This document shows positions 17,782 to 26,517 of a stretch of DNA of 52,638 bases, one piece after another. The stretch lies in assembly GCF_000428725.1 (NCBI RefSeq), contig NZ_AUAM01000031.1:1-52638 (forward strand), written 5' to 3'. This DNA is from Psychromonas aquimarina ATCC BAA-1526 (GTDB taxonomy: Bacteria; Pseudomonadota; Gammaproteobacteria; Enterobacterales; Psychromonadaceae). Position 1 is the first letter of the stretch, and every line of letters starts with the position of its first letter. The notes beneath the pieces were generated by a model. The model did not search any database. It saw only the letters and a program-made list of their open reading frames with translations, and was not told where the DNA came from. Made by a program: the position numbers and the translations under genes.

Positions 17782-18413
17782 TGCTTTTCTCCACAATCTG
17801 CCGGGTGACTGAACAGCTGCTGTTTATTATCCTGGAAATATATCAAAACATCCTTGACCGCAAGCGTCACGGCGCGGGGGGTGATGGTTGCCCCGGTAAA
17901 TGCATCAAAATCACCGTTATTCTTTTTAACTTCCCAGCGATGCGCCTCTGACTCGTGGTAAAACTTTCCGGTAAATGAATTTATCCAGTTTGATTTACTA
18001 AGCTGAACTTTATCACCAAGTCCGGGTGTTTCCGTATGGCGGGTAACCCGTACGCCGGCTACCTTTCCGTCTTTATAGATACCGACCAGTATTTTTATTT
18101 CACCGGCATAACCGCGCAGGGTGCTTGCTTCTAAGAATAATGCTACCGGGTCCTGATCTTTTTTAGCGATAAAGACCTGCTGCGGCTCCTTACTGCCTAA
18201 CAGGTTTTCATCTGTGACAGTGAAGCAGGTGGCATAAATATCATTATCATAGGACTCTTCAGGAATAAGCTGGTTAAGTGTTTTTAATAATGCTCTTTGC
18301 TCCTGCTGAGCAATAACCGGCTTGGTCAATACACTGACAAGAGCAATACAGGCGGTACAGACAACGGCAAAAGCGGCTAATAATAGAGCGTTGCGGCTAA
18401 TAGTAGGAAACAT
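17778..18413 (-). CDS. rsxG: Electron transport complex subunit RsxG/RnfG
   Basis: A 211-residue subunit anchored by one N-terminal helix (about 9-30), with a periplasmic FMN domain. The flavinylation motif is TGAT (173-176, in [13 protein letters not shown]), where FMN is joined to T176 through a phosphoester by ApbE; an apbE gene lies at 39139. It is homologous to NqrC. Its Shine-Dalgarno GGAGG lies in a duplicated copy of the rsxD tail (see 18414-18537), so the native rsxD-rsxG junction has been displaced by one extra repeat unit. Confidence 0.95.
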   Translation of the reverse strand: MFPTISRNALLLAAFAVVCTACIALVSVLTKPVIAQQEQRALLKTLNQLIPEESYDNDIYATCFTVTDENLLGSKEPQQVFIAKKDQDPVALFLEASTLRGYAGEIKILVGIYKDGKVAGVRVTRHTETPGLGDKVQLSKSNWINSFTGKFYHESEAHRWEVKKNNGDFDAFTGATITPRAVTLAVKDVLIYFQDNKQQLFSHPADCGEKQ

Positions 18414-18537
18414 ATTAAATACGGCCTCCGTAAACTTTCGGCTGGGTGTTATGATTAATAAGCGCTGCGCTCATGTAACCAGGTAATAGTGCAAAAGCTG
18501 CTGATAACAGGGTGTGGCGGTTAATAGTAGGGAACAT
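18414..18537 (-). repeat. 124-bp duplicated rsxD/rsxG junction
   Basis: Between the rsxD stop and the rsxG start is an extra unit that begins with a diverged copy of the rsxG start (about 79% over the first 48 nt by eye) and ends with a copy of the rsxD end. That second part shares a 29-nt exact match at an offset of 124 bp (18421-18449 versus 18545-18573). It is a tandem duplication of the junction that has since diverged. Confidence 0.85.
18415..18537 (-). CDS. 40-codon chimeric mini-ORF (RsxG head + RsxD tail)
   Basis: The duplicated junction keeps an open frame. It starts MFPTINRHTLLSAAFALL, matching the RsxG start [18 protein letters not shown], and ends TQPKVYGGRI, matching the RsxD end TQPKVYGGRA. 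It has a GGAGG Shine-Dalgarno 11 nt before its ATG (inside the true rsxD tail) and ends one base before the rsxG ATG, so it is probably translated. It encodes a short hydrophobic peptide with no known role. It may simply be a harmless duplication scar that maintains coupling to rsxG. Confidence 0.55.
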   Translation of the reverse strand: MFPTINRHTLLSAAFALLPGYMSAALINHNTQPKVYGGRI

Positions 18538-18538
18538 A

Positions 18539-19591
18539 CTAGGCACGGCCTCCGTAAACTTTCGGCTGGGTGTAATAGTCGATAAGCGGCACACACATGT
18601 TGCCGAGCAGTACTGCAAATGCAACGGCATCGGGATAACCGCCGATATTTCGAATAATAACTACAATTAACGCAACTAATAAACCATAAAAAATGCGTCC
18701 TTTTACGGTAGTGGCTGCGGTGACCGGATCGGTTAAGATGAAAAATGCCCCAAGCATAGTCGCCCCTGAAAAGATATGGAACAGAGGCGAGATATTAAGG
18801 TCCGGATTATAAGCAAAAGCGATAAAAGAGAAGCTGACTAAGCCGGCCAGAAAGGCTGCCGGGATATACCACTGAATAATACGCTTATATAATAATATTA
18901 ATCCGCCGAATAAAAAGCCGACATTAACCCACTGGATAGCCTGTGCCGATGAAGCTTTAAACTCTGCACTGTTAAGCATTTCTGTGATGGTAAAACCAGA
19001 ATGTAGCGCATTACGGGCAGTGTCAAGCGGTGTTGCCATGGTTAAACCGTCAATGCTGACACTCAGCTGTGCTACCGTATATCCGTCTAATGTAAAGCCG
19101 CTTAAAAAGGCGCTTAGCTGATCCATAAAGGTCAGTGAAAAAGGATGTAATGACTGCACCGGGATCCAGGAGGTCATTTGTACTGGAAATGAAATCAACA
19201 GCACTACATAAGCCGCCATTGCCGGATTAAACAGGTTTTGTCCCAGTCCGCCGTACAGCTGTTTAACAAAGATCACGGCAAAAGCTGTACCTATCACCAC
19301 AATCCACCATGGTGATAACGGCGGAATCGAAACTGCAATCAGTAAACCGGTTAACAGCGCGCTGCCGTCTTTTAAGCTTCTTAAAACTGGGCGTTTGCGT
19401 AATTTTAATATCAGCGCTTCACTTCCCAGGGCCACGACTGAAGCGAGTGTTATCTGTAATAAGTTACCAATGCCGAAGAAATAACTTTGTAAAAACACGC
19501 CGGGAATTAAACACAGGATCACCATCACCATTATCTGCGAAGTGGTTCTTCTCTGACGCTGGTGCGGAGAGCTTGAATTCATAAATGCCAT
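18539..19591 (-). CDS. rsxD: Electron transport complex subunit RsxD/RnfD
   Basis: A 350-residue polytopic membrane subunit homologous to NqrB, with about nine transmembrane segments. The motif GLTMATPLD (about 187-195) corresponds to the site where family members carry covalent FMN on threonine. Other conserved blocks are GGLGQNLFNPAMAAYV and FFILTDPVTAATT. Its last residues (TQPKVYGGRA) and the adjoining start of rsxG have been duplicated downstream. ATG at 19591 has AGGA upstream; a second ATG three codons in (19582) is possible. Confidence 0.95.
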   Translation of the reverse strand: MAFMNSSSPHQRQRRTTSQIMVMVILCLIPGVFLQSYFFGIGNLLQITLASVVALGSEALILKLRKRPVLRSLKDGSALLTGLLIAVSIPPLSPWWIVVIGTAFAVIFVKQLYGGLGQNLFNPAMAAYVVLLISFPVQMTSWIPVQSLHPFSLTFMDQLSAFLSGFTLDGYTVAQLSVSIDGLTMATPLDTARNALHSGFTITEMLNSAEFKASSAQAIQWVNVGFLFGGLILLYKRIIQWYIPAAFLAGLVSFSFIAFAYNPDLNISPLFHIFSGATMLGAFFILTDPVTAATTVKGRIFYGLLVALIVVIIRNIGGYPDAVAFAVLLGNMCVPLIDYYTQPKVYGGRA

Positions 19592-19593
19592 AT

Positions 19594-21915
19594 TTATTGA
19601 TCCTTTTGTGCGGTTTGTCTGGCTTTTGCTTTGGCAACTGCCGCCGCTATTTTCGCTTTTCTATCTTCAGCCGCCGTGGAGTTTTTATCGAGAGCTGTAT
19701 CTAAACTATTTTTTACTGCTTCATTTGCCAGCTGCTGTTTTTCCTGCTTATGCAGGCGAGCCTGCTCTTTGCGTTTTTCACGGGCGGCAGTAACAGCACT
19801 GTTATCGGGTTGATCTGCATTTGCGGAAGCTGCTTTTTTCGCTTTGGCTTTGGCAACCGCAGCTGCGACGGCTGCTTTTTTAGGATCGCTCGGCGCCTCT
19901 TCTGGTTCAGCCGTTTCGCTGTTCTGCTGTGCCGCTGCTTTTTTAGCTTTAGCACGGGCAACCGCAGCTGCGACGGCTGCTTTTTTAGGATCAACCTGAG
20001 TTTCTTCTGCAATATCTGACTGTGAGTCCTGCTGTGCTTGAGCTGCTTTCTTGGCTTTAGCACGGGCAATAGCAGCTGCTACGGCTGCTTTTTTAGGATC
20101 AAGCTGAGTTTCTTCTGCAACATCTGACTGTGAGTCCTGCTGTGCCTGAGCTGCTTTCTTGGCTTTAGCACGGGCAACAGCCGCCGCCACTGCATCGTTT
20201 TTAGGTTTATCAGCAGTACCAGTGGCTGAACTTTCAGATGCCGCTTCAGCTAAGGCTGCTTTTTTAGCTTTTGCCCGGGCGACAGCCGCTGCAGCTGCAC
20301 TTTTCGGAGTATCAGCCTGCTCACTGTTTTCACCTGCAGCGCTGTCTGCTTTTTTGGCTTTAGCGCGTGCAAGCGCCGCTGCAATTAAATCTTCACCGCC
20401 GTTTTTCTCTTTTAACTGCTGTTTACGTTTTTCAGCTGCCTGCTTATGTTTTGCCTGGCGGTCAATTTTTGCCTGTTCTAAGCGTGCTTCACGATTCTTA
20501 TGACGAATTCGGGCTGTTTCTGCTTTTTTAGCTTCCTGCTCGGCGGTATTAATTTCTGCTTTAGCAACACGGTAATATTCAACCAGAGGGATATTACTTG
20601 GACAGACAAAAGCACATGCACCGCATTCAATGCAGGCCGACAGGTTATAGTCATCTAACTTATCGTGGTCTTTACTCTGTGAGTACCATAATAACTGCTG
20701 CGGCAGCAGCGAAGCCGGGCAGGCATGAGCGCATTCGCCGCAGCGGATACAGGACATTTCTGCAGAGGGGGCCGGTATCTCCTGTACTGTCGGTGCAAGG
20801 ATACAGTTACAGGTTTTAGTTACCGGAATATCTCCGTGACTGATGGAAAAACCCATCATAGGCCCGCCGATAATGAGTTTCTGCGCAGTTTCACTATTAA
20901 GCTGATATTTATCTAACAGGTACTGAATCGGCGTGCCGATACGCACGCTGGCATTACCTTTTTTGCGCAGGGCATCACCGGTTAATGTGACAATACGGGA
21001 AGTTAACGGTTTTCCGTCAACAACCGCTTCTTTTACGGCAAATACAGTACCGACATTCTGCATGACAATGCCAAGCTCGGTAGGGTGCTTACCAAGCGGT
21101 GTCTGTCTGCCGGTAATTATTTCAATTAACTGCTTTTCACTGCCGGACGGGTAAAGTGTCGGAATGGTGCGGATAATAAGCTCAGCCCGCAGGGTTAAAT
21201 GCATCTTCTGCAGTGCCAGCTGCAGTGCTTCTACCGCTTGTGGTTTATTATCTTCAACAGCAATAACGATTAACTTAGGCTGCAGGATATGCTCCAGCAC
21301 TTCAATGCCCTGAAAAATTTCCTGAGCATGCTCCTGCATCAGGCGGTCATCAGCTGTAATGTATGGTTCGCATTCAGCTGCATTGATAATAAGCAGTTTA
21401 ATGCCGTCACTATGAGAAAGTTTCAGATGACTTGGAAAGCCTGCTCCGCCGAGTCCGACAATACCTGCATGCTGAATAGTTTCAATCAGGGTGACACTTG
21501 GAGCATCCCGGAAATTATCCGGCTTGTTATAAGCAATGCTTCGGTCTAATCCGTCAGTTTTAATCACAACTGACAGTACCGGCAGACCGGAAGGATGAAG
21601 ATCAGTGCGCTTTTCTATTGCATGAACAATACCTGAACTGCTGGCATGCTGCACTACCATAGCACCGTAAACCTTGGTCAGTGCCTGTCCTTTTAATACC
21701 GGATCACCGACTTTGACCAGCATTTCCGGGCTATGTCCCTTATGTTCAATGCCGATAACTAAAAATTCGGGAATACCGGCATCACAGATAGCACTGCCGC
21801 TGCTTTGAATTTTGTTTTCCTGGGGGTGAACGCCGCCGTGGAAAGTCCATTGTTTTCCGGAAGATATTTGTGCAAGCTGCTCTTCACTGAGCAGGTTAAT
21901 TGGTTGTGTTGTCAT
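19594..21915 (-). CDS. rsxC: Electron transport complex subunit RsxC/RnfC
   Basis: A 773-residue peripheral subunit thought to accept electrons from the cytosolic donor. The order is an N-terminal barrel-sandwich region (about 20-110), an NADH/FMN-binding Rossmann-like region including GLGGAGFPSHLKL, an SLBB-like segment, and a ferredoxin domain with CIRCGECAHACP and CIECGACAFVCP for two [4Fe-4S] clusters. After about residue 450 comes a long Ala/Lys/Arg/Glu-rich tail with seven repeats of the A-x-ARAKAKKA type. Gamma-proteobacterial RsxC proteins are known for such tails, and copy number varies. The stop lies two bases before the rsxD ATG. Confidence 0.95.
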   Translation of the reverse strand: MTTQPINLLSEEQLAQISSGKQWTFHGGVHPQENKIQSSGSAICDAGIPEFLVIGIEHKGHSPEMLVKVGDPVLKGQALTKVYGAMVVQHASSSGIVHAIEKRTDLHPSGLPVLSVVIKTDGLDRSIAYNKPDNFRDAPSVTLIETIQHAGIVGLGGAGFPSHLKLSHSDGIKLLIINAAECEPYITADDRLMQEHAQEIFQGIEVLEHILQPKLIVIAVEDNKPQAVEALQLALQKMHLTLRAELIIRTIPTLYPSGSEKQLIEIITGRQTPLGKHPTELGIVMQNVGTVFAVKEAVVDGKPLTSRIVTLTGDALRKKGNASVRIGTPIQYLLDKYQLNSETAQKLIIGGPMMGFSISHGDIPVTKTCNCILAPTVQEIPAPSAEMSCIRCGECAHACPASLLPQQLLWYSQSKDHDKLDDYNLSACIECGACAFVCPSNIPLVEYYRVAKAEINTAEQEAKKAETARIRHKNREARLEQAKIDRQAKHKQAAEKRKQQLKEKNGGEDLIAAALARAKAKKADSAAGENSEQADTPKSAAAAAVARAKAKKAALAEAASESSATGTADKPKNDAVAAAVARAKAKKAAQAQQDSQSDVAEETQLDPKKAAVAAAIARAKAKKAAQAQQDSQSDIAEETQVDPKKAAVAAAVARAKAKKAAAQQNSETAEPEEAPSDPKKAAVAAAVAKAKAKKAASANADQPDNSAVTAAREKRKEQARLHKQEKQQLANEAVKNSLDTALDKNSTAAEDRKAKIAAAVAKAKARQTAQKDQ
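19815..20400 (-). repeat. In-frame tandem repeats in the rsxC tail
   Basis: Imperfect units encode PKKAAVAAAVARAKAKKAA followed by a glutamate-rich spacer. Three well preserved units are spaced 105 and 108 bp apart (the marker GCTGCTTTTTTAGGATC recurs from 19871, 19976 and 20084); older, diverged units flank them. All spacings are multiples of three, so the frame is kept. Slippage or recombination could change the copy number. Confidence 0.85.
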
Positions 21916-21916
21916 G

Positions 21917-22474
21917 CTAGAGCTCAGTGTTGATTTTTGTTGGAATACGGTTGAGATCCCACTGCCAGTTTTGTGTTGTTAAAGCAATCGGGTTCATATC
22001 GATACAGTCTGTCGGACATGGTGCCACGCATAGCTCGCAGCCGGTACATTCATCACTGATCACCGTATGCATCTGCCGGGTTGAGCCTATAATTGCATCA
22101 ACAGGACAGGCCTGAATACATTTAGTACAGCCGATACACTGGTCTTCACGGATAAAAGCGACTAGTTTGGGTTTTTCTTCGCCGTCCAGTGCCTGCGGTT
22201 CTATGCCCATGCGCTCTGCTAACTGCAGCATAACGGCCTGTCCGCCGGGCGGGCATTTATTGATCTCTTCACCGTTGGCAATAGCCTGAGCATAAGGCTT
22301 GCAGCCGGGGTAGCCGCACTGGCCGCATTGTGTCTGTGGTAAAATAGCATCTAACTCTTCAACAATAGGATCTTCTTTTACTTTAAAACGTATTGAAGAG
22401 TAACCTAATAAAGAGCCGAACAGGGCGCCTAAAATTCCAAGCGTTAAAATGGCGATAGCAATGCTGATTATCAT
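21917..22474 (-). CDS. rsxB: Electron transport complex ferredoxin subunit RsxB/RnfB
   Basis: A 185-residue iron-sulfur subunit. An N-terminal membrane anchor (about 2-24) is followed by the 4Fe-4S domain [16 protein letters not shown] and two ferredoxin-type motifs, [16 protein letters not shown] and [16 protein letters not shown]. It relays electrons between RsxC and the membrane subunits. It lies 28 bp after rsxA and one base before rsxC. Confidence 0.96.
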   Translation of the reverse strand: MIISIAIAILTLGILGALFGSLLGYSSIRFKVKEDPIVEELDAILPQTQCGQCGYPGCKPYAQAIANGEEINKCPPGGQAVMLQLAERMGIEPQALDGEEKPKLVAFIREDQCIGCTKCIQACPVDAIIGSTRQMHTVISDECTGCELCVAPCPTDCIDMNPIALTTQNWQWDLNRIPTKINTEL

Positions 22475-22502
22475 CTGTATTTATTCCGTTTGATCAAATC
22501 TA

Positions 22503-23081
22503 TTATTTAATAAGGCCGGTAAAGCCCATAAAGGCAAGAGACATTAAACCTGCGGTGATCATGGCAATTGATGCGCCTTTAAAAGGCAGAGGCACATCGG
22601 AGGCGGCTAAACGTTCGCGCATGGAGGAGAAAAGCACCAGTACTAAGGAAAAACCAACACCGGCACTGAATCCGTAAATAATTGACTCAACAAAGTCATG
22701 CCCTTCATTAATGTTCAGCAGTGCCAGACCTAAAATGGCACAGTTGGTGGTAATCAAGGGTAAAAAGATACCCAGCAGGCGGTATAAAGTAGGGCTGGTT
22801 TTATGCATTACCATTTCGGTAAACTGCACAACCACAGCAATGACCAGAATAAAACTCAAGGTCTGCAGATAAAGCAGATCCAGCGGCAGCAGGATAAAGT
22901 TATTAACAATATAGGAGAGTGCAGCGGTTAAGGTTAAAACAAACGTTGTTGCAAAGGACATGCCGACAGCGGTTTCTACTTTATTAGAAACACCCATAAA
23001 AGGGCATAAACCTAAAAACTTTACTAATACGAAGTTGTTAACCAGCACAGTACCGAAAAAAAGTAAAAAATAATCACTCAT
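22503..23081 (-). CDS. rsxA: Electron transport complex subunit RsxA/RnfA
   Basis: A 192-residue, six-helix membrane protein homologous to NqrE. Conserved blocks are [26 protein letters not shown] and [15 protein letters not shown]; the paired half-helix cysteines in GLCPF and TNCAI are known in this family to hold a buried iron-sulfur centre with the RsxE partner. It is the first gene of the rsx operon, with an extended -10 promoter just upstream. Confidence 0.96.
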   Translation of the reverse strand: MSDYFLLFFGTVLVNNFVLVKFLGLCPFMGVSNKVETAVGMSFATTFVLTLTAALSYIVNNFILLPLDLLYLQTLSFILVIAVVVQFTEMVMHKTSPTLYRLLGIFLPLITTNCAILGLALLNINEGHDFVESIIYGFSAGVGFSLVLVLFSSMRERLAASDVPLPFKGASIAMITAGLMSLAFMGFTGLIK

Positions 23082-23139
23082 AAAAATTTAATTCCATTAC
23101 CTGTGTAAGTGTATTGCGCAGGCCAAAAAAACGGGCCTT

Positions 23140-23148
23140 ATTATAGCA
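23140..23148 (-). promoter_or_regulatory. Extended -10 promoter of the rsx operon
   Basis: On the minus strand the sequence TGCTATAAT provides a consensus TATAAT at 23145-23140 with a TG extension. No good -35 is visible. The start of transcription would lie near 23133, giving a leader of about 50 nt. Confidence 0.5.
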
Positions 23149-23602
23149 GTAAAACAGCAGATGTTTAGTATAAAAGTCGCTGGATAGGGTATATACCTGT
23201 TATCAATTGAAATGCAAAAATCAGCAAATATGAGAAGCGAGCAGGTTTTAGGCATGAAGTTAAAGTTCTAACAGATTAAATCAAGACTCTAGAAATAATA
23301 AAATGCTTGCCTATCGACTTGCTCTGGTGTCTGAGTTGCACCTGAGAAATGTAATTTTTTAATCATAATGATATATTACTTCGGCATAGGCTACATTTTT
23401 TGTTTACCGCTTAATACTCGTATATTTAATACAGCGATAGTGATTACTACCCCTATAAATTCCTGCTAAAACTGCTTCTTAAAAATGCAATATAAAAAGT
23501 GTTATTTGTATAATTTATATTATGGCTGTTTTTTTGCGCTAGCTCATGTTTTTATGTATTAAAAGTTGCTTTATTTTTACTGTGCATCTTCAATGAAAGT
23601 GC

Positions 23603-23630
23603 TTGATGCAAGCCATATATAGTGTAATAT
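23603..23630 (+). promoter_or_regulatory. Putative nrdD promoter
   Basis: TTGATG (23603-23608) and TAATAT (23625-23630) with a 16-bp spacer. The first NrdR-type box sits between them and the second covers the expected start region, a layout suited to repression. Confidence 0.5.
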
Positions 23631-23657
23631 CCGCCTCCTCAACACTATATGTGGTGT
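23610..23657 (+). promoter_or_regulatory. Pair of NrdR-type boxes upstream of nrdD
   Basis: Box 1 (23610-23625) is AAGCCATATATAGTGT and box 2 (23642-23657) is ACACTATATGTGGTGT. Both match the known NrdR consensus ACACWATATATWGTGT, box 2 at about 14 of 16 positions. They are 32 bp apart, three helical turns, the usual spacing for the ATP-cone repressor NrdR, which controls ribonucleotide reductase operons in response to ATP/dATP. nrdR itself is not in the window. Confidence 0.85.
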
Positions 23658-23687
23658 TTTCACTGTTATCACGGAGCCCTGTTATTT

Positions 23688-25805
23688 ATGAAACCTGTTG
23701 TTATTAAACGAGATGGTAGCCAAGTCCCTTTTAATGCCTTACGTATAGCTGAAGCTATCTTAAAAGCGTCCGGCGCCGCCCGCTGTAAAGGTGTTGATGC
23801 ATTTGCCGTTGCCAATGAAGTTGAAGGGCAGTTACAAGGTCAGGTTGAAGTTGATATTCATGATATTCAAGATGCGGTTGAAGAGTGTTTGATGAAAAGC
23901 GGCCATACTGAGCTGGCCCGCGTATATATTGAATACCGTCATGACAGAGATATTGCACGAGAGCGCAAAAGTCATTTAAACAGTGAAATTTACGGCCTGA
24001 TTGAACAGAGTAATGCCTCTTTACTGAATGAAAATGCCAATAAAGACAGCAAGGTTATCCCGACACAACGGGATCTGCTGGCCGGTATTGTTGCCAAACA
24101 CTATGCAAAATCACATATCCTGCCCCGTGATGTAGTACGTGCTCACGATAAAGGTGAGCTGCATTATCACGATTTAGATTACGCACCGTTTTTCCCTATG
24201 TTTAACTGTATGTTAATTGATATTAAAGGGATGTTTACCAAAGGCTTTAAAATGGGCAATGCAGAGATTGAAGAGCCGAAATCAATCTCAACGGCAACTG
24301 CTGTAACTGCACAGATTATTGCTCAGGTAGCCAGCCATATTTACGGCGGTACAACCATTAACGGCATTGATACCACGCTTGCGCCTTATGTAACAAAAAG
24401 TTACCAGAAACATTTAGCAACAGCAGAAGAGTGGGGGGTCAGCGAACCTCAGGCTTATGCTGCGCAGCAGACTGAAAAAGAGTGTTTTAATGCTTTCCAG
24501 TCGCTTGAATATGAAGTGAATACACTGCATACAGCAAACGGACAGACACCTTTTGTGACCTTTGGTTTTGGTCTGGGTACCAGCTGGGAAGCGCGTTTAA
24601 TTCAAGAGTCTATTTTCAAAATTCGTATTGCCGGTTTAGGTAAGAACCGCAAAACTGCTATTTTCCCTAAACTGGTTTTTGCAATCAAAGACGGTGTAAA
24701 CCATAAAAGTACAGATCAGAATTATGATATTAAACAGCTGGCATTAAAATGTGCTTCAAAACGTATGTATCCTGATATCTTAAACTACGAAAAAGTAGTT
24801 GATGTAACAGGGTCGTTTAAAACGCCGATGGGCTGCCGCAGCTTTTTAGGTACTTACGAAGAAAATAATGAACTGATCCATGACGGTCGTAATAATCTTG
24901 GTGTTGTAAGTCTTAACTTACCGCGTATTGCTTTAGAAGCCGGTGGTGGTGAGCAGGCTTTTTATAAATTATTAGACAGTCGCTTAAATATTGCCAAAAA
25001 AGCATTAGATACACGTATCGAACGTTTATCTGAAGTGAAAGCGAGTGTTGCGCCGATTCTATATATGGAAGGCGCCTGCGGCGTGCGTTTAAAAGCAGAC
25101 GACTGCATTGCAGAAATCTTTAAAAACGGACGAGCTTCTATTTCTCTTGGTTATATCGGTCTGCATGAAGCAATTAACGCTCTGCACGGCTCTGACGGTC
25201 ATCTTTTTGATGATAAAGAGAAACAGGAAAAAGCGATTGCAATGATCCGTTATCTGAAACAGGCAACAGTGCGCTGGACTGAGGAAACGGGGTACGGCTT
25301 CAGCTTATACTCAACACCTTCTGAAAACCTCTGTGACCGTTTCTGCCGTTTAGATGCTAAACAGTTTGGTGTTTTAGAAGGCGTAACAGATAAAGGTTAT
25401 TACACTAACAGCTTCCATCTAGATGTTGAAAAATCTGTAAACCCTTACGATAAACTTGATTTTGAGATGCCTTATCCGGAAATCGCCAGCGGCGGCTTCA
25501 TCTGTTACGGTGAATACCCGAATATGAAGCATAATCTTAAAGCGTTAGAAGATGTCTGGGATTACAGTTATTCACGTGTACCTTACTACGGCACTAATAC
25601 ACCGATTGACGAGTGTTATGTTTGTGGTTTTCATGGTGAGTTTGACTGTACCAGTAAAGGATTTGTCTGCCCGAGCTGCGGTAACTCTGATTCTGAGAAA
25701 GTAGCAGTAACACGCCGCGTGTGCGGTTATTTAGGCAGCCCGGATGCACGTCCGTTTAATGAAGGTAAGCAGGAAGAAGTTAAACGCCGCGTTAAACACC
25801 TTTAA
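23688..25805 (+). CDS. nrdD: Anaerobic ribonucleoside-triphosphate reductase
   Basis: Reduces NTPs to dNTPs under anoxia using a glycyl radical and formate. In 705 residues it shows an N-terminal ATP-cone (KPVVIKRDGSQVPFNALRIAEAI), the large ten-stranded barrel, a C-terminal zinc site (CYVCGFHGEF ... CPSCG), and the radical loop RRVCGYLGSPDARPF, where the Gly in CGYLG becomes the radical. The frame is open from 23649, but that ATG lies within the second NrdR box; the ATG at 23688, with GGAG upstream and the usual MKPVVIKRDG beginning, is the better start. It is followed by its activase gene. Confidence 0.97.
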   Translation: MKPVVIKRDGSQVPFNALRIAEAILKASGAARCKGVDAFAVANEVEGQLQGQVEVDIHDIQDAVEECLMKSGHTELARVYIEYRHDRDIARERKSHLNSEIYGLIEQSNASLLNENANKDSKVIPTQRDLLAGIVAKHYAKSHILPRDVVRAHDKGELHYHDLDYAPFFPMFNCMLIDIKGMFTKGFKMGNAEIEEPKSISTATAVTAQIIAQVASHIYGGTTINGIDTTLAPYVTKSYQKHLATAEEWGVSEPQAYAAQQTEKECFNAFQSLEYEVNTLHTANGQTPFVTFGFGLGTSWEARLIQESIFKIRIAGLGKNRKTAIFPKLVFAIKDGVNHKSTDQNYDIKQLALKCASKRMYPDILNYEKVVDVTGSFKTPMGCRSFLGTYEENNELIHDGRNNLGVVSLNLPRIALEAGGGEQAFYKLLDSRLNIAKKALDTRIERLSEVKASVAPILYMEGACGVRLKADDCIAEIFKNGRASISLGYIGLHEAINALHGSDGHLFDDKEKQEKAIAMIRYLKQATVRWTEETGYGFSLYSTPSENLCDRFCRLDAKQFGVLEGVTDKGYYTNSFHLDVEKSVNPYDKLDFEMPYPEIASGGFICYGEYPNMKHNLKALEDVWDYSYSRVPYYGTNTPIDECYVCGFHGEFDCTSKGFVCPSCGNSDSEKVAVTRRVCGYLGSPDARPFNEGKQEEVKRRVKHL

Positions 25806-25831
25806 ACTTTTTATTTAGTAACAACTTAAAG

Positions 25832-25859
25832 ACACCTCACATACAGTGGGGTGTTTTTG
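25832..25859 (+). terminator. Terminator-like hairpin between nrdD and nrdG
   Basis: ACACCTCAC (25832-25840) pairs with GTGGGGTGT (25846-25854), one G-T pair, 5-nt loop, followed by TTTTGTTTT. It precedes nrdG by only 16 bp, so it probably attenuates rather than fully ends transcription and would lower activase levels relative to reductase. Confidence 0.75.
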
Positions 25860-25874
25860 TTTTAGGAGTCCTCT

Positions 25875-26354
25875 ATGAATTACAGTAAATATTATCCGAT
25901 TGATGTTTTAAATGGTGAGGGAACCCGCTGTACGCTGTTTGTTTCCGGCTGTATTCATAACTGCAGGGGCTGCTATAACCAGTCAACCTGGTCACCTGAT
26001 GCCGGTGAACTATTCACTGAGCAGCTTGCTGAACAGATAATCAGTGATCTTAATGATTCACGTATTAAAAAGCAGGGACTGACTTTGTCCGGTGGCGATC
26101 CGCTGCATCCAGCTAATGTTGAGCAGGTATTAAAATTAATTAAGCGTGTTAAAGCTGAATGTCCCGGTAAAGATATCTGGGTGTGGAGCGGTTATCTGTT
26201 AAATGAACTTACGCAGCAGCAGCAGGAAATAGTTGATCTGATTGATGTCTTGATCGACGGAAAATTTGAACAGTCCTTAGCTGATGCCAACCTGCAGTGG
26301 CGCGGAAGTTCTAATCAGGTGATCCATTATTTAAAACCAAAGCAGGGCCGTTAA
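25875..26354 (+). CDS. nrdG: Anaerobic ribonucleotide reductase activating protein
   Basis: A 159-residue radical-SAM enzyme that generates the glycyl radical on NrdD. The CX3CX2C cluster motif is visible in SGCIHNCRGCYNQSTW, with the SAM-binding GG motif in LTLSGGDPL. TAGGAG provides a good Shine-Dalgarno. It has no promoter of its own that I can see and should depend on read-through from nrdD past the intervening hairpin. Confidence 0.96.
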   Translation: MNYSKYYPIDVLNGEGTRCTLFVSGCIHNCRGCYNQSTWSPDAGELFTEQLAEQIISDLNDSRIKKQGLTLSGGDPLHPANVEQVLKLIKRVKAECPGKDIWVWSGYLLNELTQQQQEIVDLIDVLIDGKFEQSLADANLQWRGSSNQVIHYLKPKQGR

Positions 26355-26369
26355 CTGCTTTGTAGTCAC

Positions 26370-26402
26370 GGCCGCTGTCTCTGCATAGCAGAAACAGCGG
26401 CC
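26370..26402. terminator. Long stem-loop after nrdG
   Basis: GGCCGCTGT (26370-26378) and ACAGCGGCC (26394-26402) form a perfect 9-bp stem, with an inner TCTGC/GCAGA pairing. There is no T-run, so it is either a non-canonical terminator or a 3'-end stabiliser. Confidence 0.5.
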
Positions 26403-26517
26403 TGCTCCCATATAATTGCCATTAATCAAGAAAAACAACAGCAGTACATTTTATTTGCCGAAAAGATTAGCTATGCTCAGAAGAGTAGTCGCGTTTAAAA
26501 ATAGGATTGGCAAATAG

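Larger units (their letters stand above)
23082..23687. other. Divergent intergenic region, rsxA to nrdD
   Basis: About 600 bp, very A/T-rich. At the rsx end there is an extended -10. At the nrdD end there is a promoter with two NrdR-type boxes. The middle (about 23170-23600) shows no reading frame or RNA gene that I can support, and no convincing FNR palindrome. Confidence 0.7.

Noticed and set aside
19608..20503. Several long frames antisense to and within rsxC
   Set aside because: They are shadows of the repetitive Ala/Lys tail, which leaves few stop codons in other frames.
23199..23610. FNR site for nrdD or rsxA
   Set aside because: Only single TTGAT or ATCAA half-sites were seen; no TTGAT-N4-ATCAA palindrome.
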